From NCBI GenBank assembly GCA_018648605.1, contig JABGQU010000013.1, positions 1-36,040 on the forward strand: 36,040 nt of DNA. The letters are read 5' to 3'. The DNA is from Anaerolineae bacterium. Its GTDB lineage: Bacteria > Chloroflexota > Anaerolineae > Anaerolineales > Villigracilaceae. The notes beneath the pieces were generated by a model, which saw nothing but the letters and a program-made list of their open reading frames with translations, had not been told where the DNA came from and searched no databases. The position numbers and the translations under genes are program-made. The first letter of the stretch is position 1. Each line of letters opens with the position of its first letter. Positions 9,501-17,127 of this stretch are shown piece after piece.

Positions 9501-12500
9501 AGCGTTGAAGCAGTTGAGATATTTGCGGCGCAGGCTGCTTTAATTATTAATAGTCAGGCACGTTTGCAGGAATATCAAGAACGAGTGGATGCCTTATCTT
9601 CTGGTTTAGAACGTCAGCAACGCTTGTTGAATATTAGCCAGAATGATTTGCCGATTTTGTTGCGCAAAGACCTTGAACAAACGATCACTGTACAAAACCT
9701 TGAACAAAGCTCTCAACGAATTCATGCCGGGATGCAGATCACCGAAGCTGTCAGTATGCAAATAGATGCCTCATCTGCATTACAGGCATTAGGGCGTGAA
9801 ATTCTGACGCATATGGGCATGATGACCGCCTTTATCGCAGAGAACACTCTTGAAGGCCCTCATCTTATCAGCACGATGGGCGATCTCCCCGGCACACTCA
9901 ATGCAGATGCGCTATTTGGACAGAGAAACCCTCTGCGCTCTTGTTTGCAAACAGGTGAACTTTTGCTAATTGGCAATCTCGATGAGAACGATGAATGGCG
10001 CGAAACCGCCTTGCTGACTGCCTTGAAATCAAAGAGTATGATGGCGTTGCCGATCAATGTAGAAGGTGAAACGGTTGCTGCGATTCTTGCCGTGAGCAAA
10101 GAACCGTTACCTACGCTCAATGAAGAAGATCGACAAGTTTATTATCAGATTTCACGCCAAACTTCAGTGATTTTCCAAAATATCCATTTGCTCACTTCTG
10201 CACGCCGTCGCCTTCAGGAAGTTAACCTTTTGCTTGATTTCAGCCGAACGGTTAGTGATTTAGGTCCTGCGAGCATCATGGAAGCACTTCTCAAGAATTC
10301 TCTTCAAGTTATTTCTGACGCCCATGCTGGAGTGGTTTTGCTCTGGAATGAAGTTTCAGAAAAACTTGAGCCAGCCGCTGTGCAAAACTATGTTGATGAT
10401 GAAAGCATGGCAAAGATCTCTTATCGTTTTGGAGAAGCACTTCCTGGTATCGTTTTTTCGGAACGGAAATCACGTAATCTGGACGAGATCAATTTTGCGC
10501 GTGACTACATCCTCTCAGCTGCCCATTTATTGCTATATCGCCAAGCGACGGGAGGCAGGCTACCGGTATCCAGTTTGTTGATCCCGATCCAAACCGGTGA
10601 CTATTGCTTGGGTGTTTTGGTCTTGGATAACTTTAATAAAGCGGGTGCTTTCCAAAAAGAAGATGAAGCATTGCTTCTCTCATTGGCACAGCAAGTTGCG
10701 CTTTCGCTCCAAAATGTCCGCTTGCTCCAGTCAACTGAAGAGCGCGCAACACAGCTCGAGTCACTCACTGATGTTACGGCAACAATTAGCGCAAGCCTGC
10801 AAAGCGATGAACTGATCCCATCTGTTCTGAGCCAATTGGAAAGAGTTATCCCATACGATTGCGCAACGCTTTGGCTTCATAATGAAGGAGAATTGAAAGC
10901 TGCGGCAGCACAGGGTTTTGATGATGATAGCGCCCATGTTGGCATTGCTGTACCTTCAATAGAAAAACTTGCCTTAGAAGAAGTTTTGCGTGGTGGAAAA
11001 GCAATTTCTGTTCCAAACCTGCGCGAAGATGACCGCTTCCGCCTTATTGGTGACCCAGATAACTTGTCGTGGCTGGGCATGCCACTGTTTTTCAAAGAGG
11101 ATGTTATCGGTGTAATGGTACTGGAAAAGAAAGAAAATAGTTTCTACACCTTAGCGCATGTACAAGTTGGTACAACCTTTGCGGGTCAAGTTGCGGTGGC
11201 ACTTGAGAACGCTCGCCTTTTCAAAGATAGCCAGAATCGTGCTACCGAGTTGAACCAGCTTACCGAAAATTTGGAGCAACGGGTCACGGATCGTACCGCT
11301 GAACTTGAACATGAGCAGCGTAATACAAAAACCTTGCTGGATATTCTTACCGAAGTTTCTGCAAGCCTCGATCTGGACCTGGCGCTAAAACGCACGCTGG
11401 CTCTGTTAAATGAAACAGTTGGTGCTGAGCAGGGAACGGTCATGCTTGTTAATCCTGAAGATAATTTACTTCATTATCGTGCGGGCGATGGCTACCTCTC
11501 TAAAGCGAAAGATATTGATAAAAAGACCACTCTAAAAATAGGCGAAGGTTTGGCTGGTTGGGTAGTAAAACAGCGAGAGGCAGCTTTAATTGATGATCTC
11601 GATCAAGATGATCGCTGGGTAAATGTTGAATCTGATCTGCAACGACATCGTAGTGCTGTCGCTGCTCCATTGATGGTCGGAGAAGATGTGATTGGTGTGT
11701 TGCTGGTCTTCAATCGCGAAATAGCCTTCTTTAGTCCTGAACAACTTAATTTGATTAAAGTAATTGCGGGGCAGGTTGCGGTTGCGATCAATAATGCGAA
11801 TCTATATAAATTGATTCGGGAGCAAGCCGAACGTCTGGGGAATATGTTGCGAAATGAGCAAGAAGAGGCTAGTCGTTCACAGGCAATCCTCGAAGCGGTC
11901 GCGGATGGTGTGCTTGTTACCGATTCCGAAAATCGGATCAGCTTTATTAATGCGTCGGCAGAACGTATCTTGGGCATTATTTCTGGAAAAGTTATTAATC
12001 AGACCCTTAAAGAATTTAGTGGTCTTTTTGGTCGGGCTGCAAATATTTGGCACGAGATCATTCATGGATGGTATGAAGCCCCTTCTGAATATAGAGAAGG
12101 CGATACCTATGCCGAACAATTGGAATTGGAAGATGGGCGTGTAGTTTTGGTCCATTTAGCGCCTGTATTGCTGCGTAATAATGACTTTTTAGGTACGGTT
12201 TCTATTTTCCGTGATATTACGCATGAAGTAGAAGTAGATCGCCTGAAATCGGAATTTGTAGCCACCGTTAGCCACGAGTTGCGCACCCCGATGACGTCGA
12301 TACGCGGGTATGTGGATATATTGCTTATGGGTGCAGCGGGCACGCTGACTGAGAATCAAACCCATTTCCTGGATATTATTCGCAATAATACTGAGCGTTT
12401 GAATATCTTGGTGACAGACTTGCTTGATATTTCTCGCCTTGAATCTGGTCGAGTTACACTCACCCCTCAAGAGATCAAGTTACAAGATATTGCGAATGAT

Positions 12501-12953
12501 GTGATTGATACTGTTAAGAAGCGTTCAATTGATGAAGAAAAACCAATGAAGTTTTCTCTTAATCTTGCTCCGAAATTACCAGCCGTTTATGCTGATCCTG
12601 AGCGTTTACGTCAGATCGTGAATAATCTGGTTGAAAACGCATTTCACTATACCCAGGGAAACGGGGAAGTTGCTGTTACGATCAAGCTAGTCAATGGCGG
12701 CGATGAAGTGCAAGTGGATGTTCATGATACTGGCGTGGGGATTGCAGTGGAAGATCAAAAACAGGTCTTTGAACGTTTTTATCGCGGGGAAGACCCTTTG
12801 GTATTAGCAACGCCCGGAACAGGTTTAGGGCTACCAATTGTGAGACAGTTGGTGGAGATGCATCGTGGAAATATTTGGGTAGAAAGTTCTGGGAAGCCAG
12901 GAGAAGGAAGTACTTTCTCCTTTACACTTCCTGTTTATAAAAAATCTGAGTGA
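6510..12953 (+). CDS. giant multi-GAF sensor histidine kinase (TM, PAS-like, about 9 GAF, PAS, HisKA, HATPase_c)
   Basis: 2147 aa: N-terminal TM; repeated GAF C-terminal signatures such as AGQAAVALRNALLYENEQRR, NQAATIIDNASL, ATQAAIAMGNAYRYEEQ, AQQVALSLQNVRLL, AGQVAVALENARLF, AGQVAVAINNANLY; PAS ILEAVADGVLVTDSENRISFINASAERILG; HisKA FVATVSHELRTPMTSIRGYVDIL; HATPase NNLVENAFHYT, DTGVGI, GTGLGLPIV. Confidence 0.95.
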   Translation: MNSGIAPGLLVVALGLVVIALVWFLTRWALRLQPSWEAAIKSPETEIPEHEDAVLLIHSGGRVEYANSIAREWFGLVEGETPNLERLARRVRPSDTFWNLCISEGQARFSLGGRLVEGISYQVPGEKFSMLLTLRQPELTAGLAEAGDVSGSVLRIITDFGQAIAENLNLEATLKAIIENVEKLVPSDILEIKMFDEASQSFTSYRFGTLNGETYMERSENTRFGNYSAYIAEHQEPLFVSDTQTYREVRFIEGTDQYSIRSYLGLPLHAGGELVGMLEVGQIAEDAYAPEDQDILLLIAGQAAVALRNALLYENEQRRAVELSSLANLAQSAGSLQDRDVFFNALVNNIRPLFNVKILGFLLYDEDRRVLEGQVPFYGIPPHIVEVYRANIQIDSIAEEILSTQDALITLEATTDERWQELRIHNIAQAASLHETALVPLISSGRFLGYLQFSNHTQNIQSFSENEIHLMNVVANQAATIIDNASLVLQTRQRARRAETMRRVASLVSSSATLEETIRFSVRELVQLLKADSAVIFLLDEEQATLNAHEASFYGVPDESIKRFSQLFVEDPQFRFTVTGSQKAFISGNLQADRRVLGFYRPVTEASEMQSALVVPIVIRERGVGEMVIGSRLPDYFTSYDLQAAIAVAEQLGIVLETSHVSAQTDESLRLRVEQLTALSRVSRELSGSLNLRHLLQVVYDEGLKTTKADCGTITLFNQVSLENGEAPESILALGCTQGVGLTEIEAEVVRSGKAVLVDDAVEGEYPASHEGVRSALVAPIAYKGKTVGLFHLHSMFPHHFNQETLDVVQTLATQAAIAMGNAYRYEEQVRHGKLLERRADTLSSLLDTTTVLELEHPLADSLLKISGGIRDATHFDVVLVSVYDIETGMLRRVTGVGLDDEQLTSLQEREQPYLSVQQFLKPEFRLGSAYYIPGDEAPVVPSDLHILTLEESLENGVQDAWHPDDIFVFVLRDQFDEPLGMISLDQPRDGNAPDEASVEAVEIFAAQAALIINSQARLQEYQERVDALSSGLERQQRLLNISQNDLPILLRKDLEQTITVQNLEQSSQRIHAGMQITEAVSMQIDASSALQALGREILTHMGMMTAFIAENTLEGPHLISTMGDLPGTLNADALFGQRNPLRSCLQTGELLLIGNLDENDEWRETALLTALKSKSMMALPINVEGETVAAILAVSKEPLPTLNEEDRQVYYQISRQTSVIFQNIHLLTSARRRLQEVNLLLDFSRTVSDLGPASIMEALLKNSLQVISDAHAGVVLLWNEVSEKLEPAAVQNYVDDESMAKISYRFGEALPGIVFSERKSRNLDEINFARDYILSAAHLLLYRQATGGRLPVSSLLIPIQTGDYCLGVLVLDNFNKAGAFQKEDEALLLSLAQQVALSLQNVRLLQSTEERATQLESLTDVTATISASLQSDELIPSVLSQLERVIPYDCATLWLHNEGELKAAAAQGFDDDSAHVGIAVPSIEKLALEEVLRGGKAISVPNLREDDRFRLIGDPDNLSWLGMPLFFKEDVIGVMVLEKKENSFYTLAHVQVGTTFAGQVAVALENARLFKDSQNRATELNQLTENLEQRVTDRTAELEHEQRNTKTLLDILTEVSASLDLDLALKRTLALLNETVGAEQGTVMLVNPEDNLLHYRAGDGYLSKAKDIDKKTTLKIGEGLAGWVVKQREAALIDDLDQDDRWVNVESDLQRHRSAVAAPLMVGEDVIGVLLVFNREIAFFSPEQLNLIKVIAGQVAVAINNANLYKLIREQAERLGNMLRNEQEEASRSQAILEAVADGVLVTDSENRISFINASAERILGIISGKVINQTLKEFSGLFGRAANIWHEIIHGWYEAPSEYREGDTYAEQLELEDGRVVLVHLAPVLLRNNDFLGTVSIFRDITHEVEVDRLKSEFVATVSHELRTPMTSIRGYVDILLMGAAGTLTENQTHFLDIIRNNTERLNILVTDLLDISRLESGRVTLTPQEIKLQDIANDVIDTVKKRSIDEEKPMKFSLNLAPKLPAVYADPERLRQIVNNLVENAFHYTQGNGEVAVTIKLVNGGDEVQVDVHDTGVGIAVEDQKQVFERFYRGEDPLVLATPGTGLGLPIVRQLVEMHRGNIWVESSGKPGEGSTFSFTLPVYKKSE

Positions 12954-12960
12954 GGCTTTA

Positions 12961-13335
12961 ATGGCAAAAATAGTAATTGCAGAAGACGAGCGTGATATTC
13001 GAGACTTGATCGCCTTTACTTTGCGTTTTGCGGGACATGAAGTGACAGCAGCTTCAAATGGCGAAGAAGCAGTTGAGTTAGCAGAAAAGGAAAATCCTGA
13101 TCTGATCTTACTGGATGTACGTATGCCGCGCATGACAGGTTATGATGCTTGTCGCTCGATAAAAAAGAAACCAGCTTTAGTGGATACTCCGGTTGTTTTT
13201 CTCTCCGCAAAAGGACAAGAATCGGAAATAGAAACAGGTATGGATGCTGGTGCTGAAGAATATCTTCTCAAGCCCTTCTCACCCGATGAGTTGACTTCTC
13301 GGGTTGGTGAGATATTAGCAAAATTTGGTAAATAA
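12961..13335 (+). CDS. single-domain response regulator (CheY-like)
   Basis: IVIAEDERDIRDLI...DLILLDVRMPRMTGYDAC...VVFLSAKGQ...EYLLKPF; starts 7 nt after the kinase stop. Confidence 0.92.
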   Translation: MAKIVIAEDERDIRDLIAFTLRFAGHEVTAASNGEEAVELAEKENPDLILLDVRMPRMTGYDACRSIKKKPALVDTPVVFLSAKGQESEIETGMDAGAEEYLLKPFSPDELTSRVGEILAKFGK

Positions 13336-13357
13336 AACCGGGATCTGAGTTAAAAAA

Positions 13358-14155
13358 ATGAGTGTTGTTTTATTAAACGAAGCGATTGTGCATTATGAGG
13401 TACTAGGGCGTGGGCGCCCAGTTATCTTTCTGCACGGTTGGGTCGGCTCATGGCGATATTGGATTTCATCCATGCAAGTTGCCTCAACTTCGTTTCGCGC
13501 GTATGCGTTAGATCTTTGGGGATTTGGCGCCACAGCACAATATAAACAACACCCGGATTTTTATCAGTTGAGTAATCAGACAGAGTTATTACGCATATTC
13601 TTAGACGAGATGGGAATTGGTAAAGTAGCCCTTGTGGGACACGGCTTAGGCGCCTTGGTTGCACTGGGCTATACAGCTTCTTATCCCGATGCGGTGGATC
13701 GCACGATGCTTATCAATTGCCCGTTGGATACAAAAGCAATTAGTACGCGTTTATTCAATGATTCGATCGAAACTTTGGTAAGTAGTTTTTCAAACAGCTT
13801 GCCAAATGGTGAAACTGCCTTGGCAGATGCGAAAAAAGCAGACCCTGCTGCAATTGCTGCTTCTCAAAATGGTATCGTAGCTGAAGATGTTTTCAACAAG
13901 GTTAATCGCCAACACACGCCTTGTCTTCTTGTGAGTAGCGCGGAAGATGAATTGGTTAGCTTGCCGAGTATGGAACAATTAACACTGCTTTCTGATCTGG
14001 GGCATCATATTATTTTGGATGGGGCTGGTCACTTCCCTATGCTTGATTCTGCTGCTAAGTTTAACCGCTTGCTAACCGATTTCCTTGCGCTGGATTCAGG
14101 ACTTAGCATCAAGGAGCTTAGTTTAAAAGATGAATGGCGTCGAAGAGTGCGCTAG
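13358..14155 (+). CDS. alpha/beta hydrolase
   Basis: PVIFLHGWVGSWRYW...YALDLWGFGAT...VALVGHGLGALVAL...GAGHFPML. Confidence 0.88.
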   Translation: MSVVLLNEAIVHYEVLGRGRPVIFLHGWVGSWRYWISSMQVASTSFRAYALDLWGFGATAQYKQHPDFYQLSNQTELLRIFLDEMGIGKVALVGHGLGALVALGYTASYPDAVDRTMLINCPLDTKAISTRLFNDSIETLVSSFSNSLPNGETALADAKKADPAAIAASQNGIVAEDVFNKVNRQHTPCLLVSSAEDELVSLPSMEQLTLLSDLGHHIILDGAGHFPMLDSAAKFNRLLTDFLALDSGLSIKELSLKDEWRRRVR

Positions 14156-14157
14156 CG

Positions 14158-14186
14158 TTGACAAAAAAAAGAGACCATAGTAATAT
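14158..14186 (+). promoter_or_regulatory. sigma70-type promoter for the tRNA gene
   Basis: TTGACA (14158-14163), 17-nt spacer, TAATAT (14181-14186), ending 12 nt before the tRNA 5' end. Confidence 0.7.
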
Positions 14187-14198
14187 TTGCTCCGCAAT

Positions 14199-14271
14199 GG
14201 CGAGGTAGCTCAGTTGGCAGAGCGGAGGACTCATAAGCCTTAGGTCGAGGGTTCAAGTCCCTCTCTCGCCA
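14199..14271 (+). tRNA. tRNA with CAT anticodon (tRNA-Met; tRNA-Ile2 not excluded)
   Basis: GGCGAGG acceptor pairs with TCTCGCC; D arm GCTCAGTTGGCAGAGC; loop CTCATAA; T arm GAGGGTTCAAGTCCCTC; discriminator A. Confidence 0.93.
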
Positions 14272-14277
14272 CTAACT

Positions 14278-14305
14278 AAAAAACCTGTCGTAAGACAGGT
14301 TTTTT
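14278..14305 (+). terminator. intrinsic terminator after the tRNA
   Basis: AAAAAACCTGTC-GTAA-GACAGGTTTTTT. Confidence 0.9.
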
Positions 14306-14371
14306 GATTCTATAACGGAAGCAACTTGAATACACGAGCGTTACTGTGCTATTTGTCGCGCGGGGAAATTT

Positions 14372-14746
14372 CTAGCGTTCAAAAAAGAGCGCATACCAAA
14401 TTTGCCATTTCATCAATCTTTCTGGGGCGGGAGTCGAGGGAATGATTTCCATTGGCAAAGTTCCTGGAGCGGGCATTGGGATGATAAGCTGATCTCCTTC
14501 CTGAATTTCACCATTCTTACGCGCTTCCCCCTCAGTGACAGGATCGGATGTTGCTATTGCGATCTGTGTTTGCAAGGCAACTTGTGTTTGCATTGCCTGT
14601 GTTGCCTCGGCGCGTGCAGTTAATGCCTTTTCGTTGAGCTGATTGAGTTTCTCAAGGCGCGTATTATAATCCATCACTAAAAAGACGAGAACGATCACGC
14701 CGATCACAATTGCAATTTCTTTCATTGAGTTTCGCCATAATTTCAT
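14372..14746 (-). CDS. small single-TM coiled-coil protein, FtsB/DivIC-like (septum formation initiator-like)
   Basis: N-terminal TM EIAIVIGVIVLVFLVMDY, coiled coil TRLEKLNQLNEKALTARAEATQAMQTQ, C-terminal WQIWYALFFER; the family call is inference. Confidence 0.5.
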   Translation of the reverse strand: MKLWRNSMKEIAIVIGVIVLVFLVMDYNTRLEKLNQLNEKALTARAEATQAMQTQVALQTQIAIATSDPVTEGEARKNGEIQEGDQLIIPMPAPGTLPMEIIPSTPAPERLMKWQIWYALFFER

Positions 14747-14821
14747 GCCATTATCTTATCTTTATTCTGAATGCTTGGCAAGTTACAGGCAGCAGTTTCT
14801 AAAAAAACAGACACTGAATGT

Positions 14822-14850
14822 TTGACGCTCTTTATGCCCTCTGGTATACT
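14822..14850 (+). promoter_or_regulatory. sigma70-type promoter upstream of rplI
   Basis: TTGACG (14822-14827), 17-nt spacer, TATACT (14845-14850). Confidence 0.6.
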
Positions 14851-14911
14851 TGCCCGCCGAGCGTTGTACCCTTCGCTCAAAATATTCTAGCTATTGAAAG
14901 GGCTTGAAAAA

Positions 14912-15511
14912 ATGAAAATTTTATTGATGAAAGACGTTTTTAAACTTGGTCGTGCCGGTGATATCAAGAAAGTCGCTGATGGATATGGTCGTAATTTTTT
15001 GCTCCCCCAAGGTTTAGCTGTTCTTGCTACCCCGGGCGCTCTTAAACAGGCTGATCGCATCCGCGACAGAGCTGCGGAACGCCGCCAAGCATTGAATAAT
15101 GAACTCAGCGGGTTGGCTGAGAAGATCGAAAGCTTGCGTTTGCTCTTCCCTGCTAAAGCTGGTGAAACAGACAAACTTTATGGTTCTATTACCACTCAGC
15201 AGGTTGCCGATGCCGCTACTGAAGCAACCACCTTTGAGATCAAACGTCAACAACTTGAAGTTCAGCCTATTCGTACCCTGGGTGTGCATATTGCCAAGGT
15301 TCGTCTCACAATGGACCTTGTCCCCGAATTCAAAGTTGTTGTCTATCGCGAGGGTGAAGCCGCCCCTAAAGAAGGCGAAGAATTTGCTGAGACTGAACTT
15401 GTAGAAGCTGAAGAAGCTGTCGAAGTAGAAGAAGTTGTTGAAGCTACCGAAGCACCTGAGGCTGAAGAAGCTGTCGAAGAGACAGAAGAAACCGAAGCCT
15501 CCGAAGAATAG
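14912..15511 (+). CDS. rplI: 50S ribosomal protein L9 with long acidic C-terminal extension
   Basis: [37 protein letters not shown] (L9 signature); tail [35 protein letters not shown]. Start moved from 14894 to the L9 Met at 14912. Confidence 0.95.
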   Translation: MKILLMKDVFKLGRAGDIKKVADGYGRNFLLPQGLAVLATPGALKQADRIRDRAAERRQALNNELSGLAEKIESLRLLFPAKAGETDKLYGSITTQQVADAATEATTFEIKRQQLEVQPIRTLGVHIAKVRLTMDLVPEFKVVVYREGEAAPKEGEEFAETELVEAEEAVEVEEVVEATEAPEAEEAVEETEETEASEE

Positions 15512-15537
15512 TTTCCCCCGCCCGCCTAAAAATAATG

Positions 15538-15576
15538 ACATCACCGGTTCTCCTAAACGCAGGGGTCCGGTGATGT
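15538..15576 (+). terminator. nested stem-loop between rplI and the rodZ-like gene
   Basis: ACATCACCGG...CCGGTGATGT perfect 10-bp arms with an inner CTCCT/AGGGG stem; the U-tract is weak, so terminator versus RNA-structure role is uncertain. Confidence 0.6.
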
Positions 15577-15588
15577 GTTCTTAACAAC

Positions 15589-17070
15589 ATGTCTCTCACA
15601 ATCGGTCAACAACTCAAAAACGCGCGCCTGGATCATAATCTTAGCCTCGAAGATGTCTTCAAGAGTACCCGTATTCGCATAAAATATCTTGAAGCCCTCG
15701 AAGCCGATGATTTCTCAGTGATGCCCTCGCCCACACAGGGGCGTGGTTTTTTGCGTCTTTATGCCCAACATCTTGATCTGGATATCGACATGCTGCTTGC
15801 AGAAATGCGCCAGGCAGAAGCGGTCGAAGCCTCCTTTGCTAAAGTGGATGAAGCCTCTGTTGAAGATGAAGAGATCGTGGAAGAAGAAGCGGATGATGCG
15901 CCTGCGTTACCAGAAGAAAAATTGTCTAAACCCATTTGGGCGCAGTTACTCAACAGAATTGGCGTAACGCTCGCAAGCCCCGAACCTGCTCCCGTGCAAG
16001 AGGCAGAATCCGCTCCCATAGTGGAGGCAAGCCCAATATCCGCGTCTGAAGCGGAGGTTGAGCCCGAGCCTGCTACTGAAGTGGACGAAGGCATCCTGCT
16101 TGAACCATCCGAACCGCTCGAAGAATCCCGCATCGCCTTTGCGAAGATCGGCGCAACCCTGCGCGAACGCCGTGAATTGCTCAGCCTGACTTACGAAGAG
16201 ATCGAGGGGCATATTCACCTGCGTCCGCATTATTTGGCGGCTCTTGAAGTAGGTAAATTTGACACCCTGCCATCGCCCGTGCAAACACGGGGAATGCTTA
16301 GTAATTACGCCGACTTTCTGGATTTGGATGCAGACGCTTTGTTGCTGCGTTTTGCAGAAGGCTTGCAGGCACAACGCATTGAGCGGCATGTTGAAGTGGC
16401 CGCTCAATTTGAAAGCAGAGTGAAAAAACGCCGGAATAAATTTTCTTTGGGTGGCTTCGTTGCCCCAGACTTGATCTTTGGTGTGACGGTGGTTGTGCTA
16501 ATTGTCGCTTTCTCTGCTTGGGGATTGAGTAAGATCGCCAAAACGCGTGCTGAGACAGACGCAATCGCGGCCGCAACTGCTCCCTCGATTGCCGATATTT
16601 TAATGACAACCCCAACACTGGAAGTAGAAGAAATTGTGACACCCACGTTGGTTGTGGTCAATACGCCTGGTGGAGAAGTTGGAACACCCTTGCCTCTCGA
16701 TGAAAATATTCCTGAAGGTGCAGACCTTGGTGTGCAGATTTTAGTAACTATTTTAGAGCGTAGCTGGCTGCGCGTTAGTGTAGACGGAGAACTTGCTTTT
16801 GAAGGGCGTGCGCAACCAAACGCAACTTTTGTTTATGAGGGGAACGAATCTGTCGAGATTTTAACCGCCAATGGTGCAGGGGTGCGCATTGCGTATAATC
16901 AACGAGACTTGGGTTTGATGGGCGGATTTGGTGAAATTGTGCAACGAATTTATGGCGCACGCGGCATTCTAACCCTTACGGTTACGCCGACTTCACTTGC
17001 AACAGAAACACCCACGCCAACCATAACACCCTCCCCAACATTGCCGCCTACGGCAACAGCTTTAGAGTAA
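15589..17070 (+). CDS. RodZ-like cytoskeletal/HTH membrane protein with two N-terminal HTH domains and C-terminal DUF4115-like domain
   Basis: IGQQLKNARLDHNLSLEDVFKSTRIRIKYLEALEADDFSVMPSPTQGRGFLRLYAQHLDLD and IGATLRERRELLSLTYEEIEGHIHLRPHYLAALEVGKFDTLPSPVQTRGMLSNYADFLDLD; TM LIFGVTVVVLIVAFSAWGL; SWLRVSVDGELAFEG. Confidence 0.88.
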   Translation: MSLTIGQQLKNARLDHNLSLEDVFKSTRIRIKYLEALEADDFSVMPSPTQGRGFLRLYAQHLDLDIDMLLAEMRQAEAVEASFAKVDEASVEDEEIVEEEADDAPALPEEKLSKPIWAQLLNRIGVTLASPEPAPVQEAESAPIVEASPISASEAEVEPEPATEVDEGILLEPSEPLEESRIAFAKIGATLRERRELLSLTYEEIEGHIHLRPHYLAALEVGKFDTLPSPVQTRGMLSNYADFLDLDADALLLRFAEGLQAQRIERHVEVAAQFESRVKKRRNKFSLGGFVAPDLIFGVTVVVLIVAFSAWGLSKIAKTRAETDAIAAATAPSIADILMTTPTLEVEEIVTPTLVVVNTPGGEVGTPLPLDENIPEGADLGVQILVTILERSWLRVSVDGELAFEGRAQPNATFVYEGNESVEILTANGAGVRIAYNQRDLGLMGGFGEIVQRIYGARGILTLTVTPTSLATETPTPTITPSPTLPPTATALE

Positions 17071-17127
17071 TACTTGCCTTTGGCGTATTTTTAGATATGC
17101 TGAATTTCCCTTAAAGGTTGAAAAAAC

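Noticed and set aside
6510-12953. Polyketide/NRPS-like megasynthase as explanation of the giant ORF
   Set aside because: No KS/AT/A/C/PCP motifs; clear GAF, PAS, HisKA and HATPase signatures instead.
15360-15508. CRISPR or tandem-repeat array at the rplI 3' end
   Set aside because: Repeats are in frame and encode an acidic tail; no regular repeat-spacer structure.
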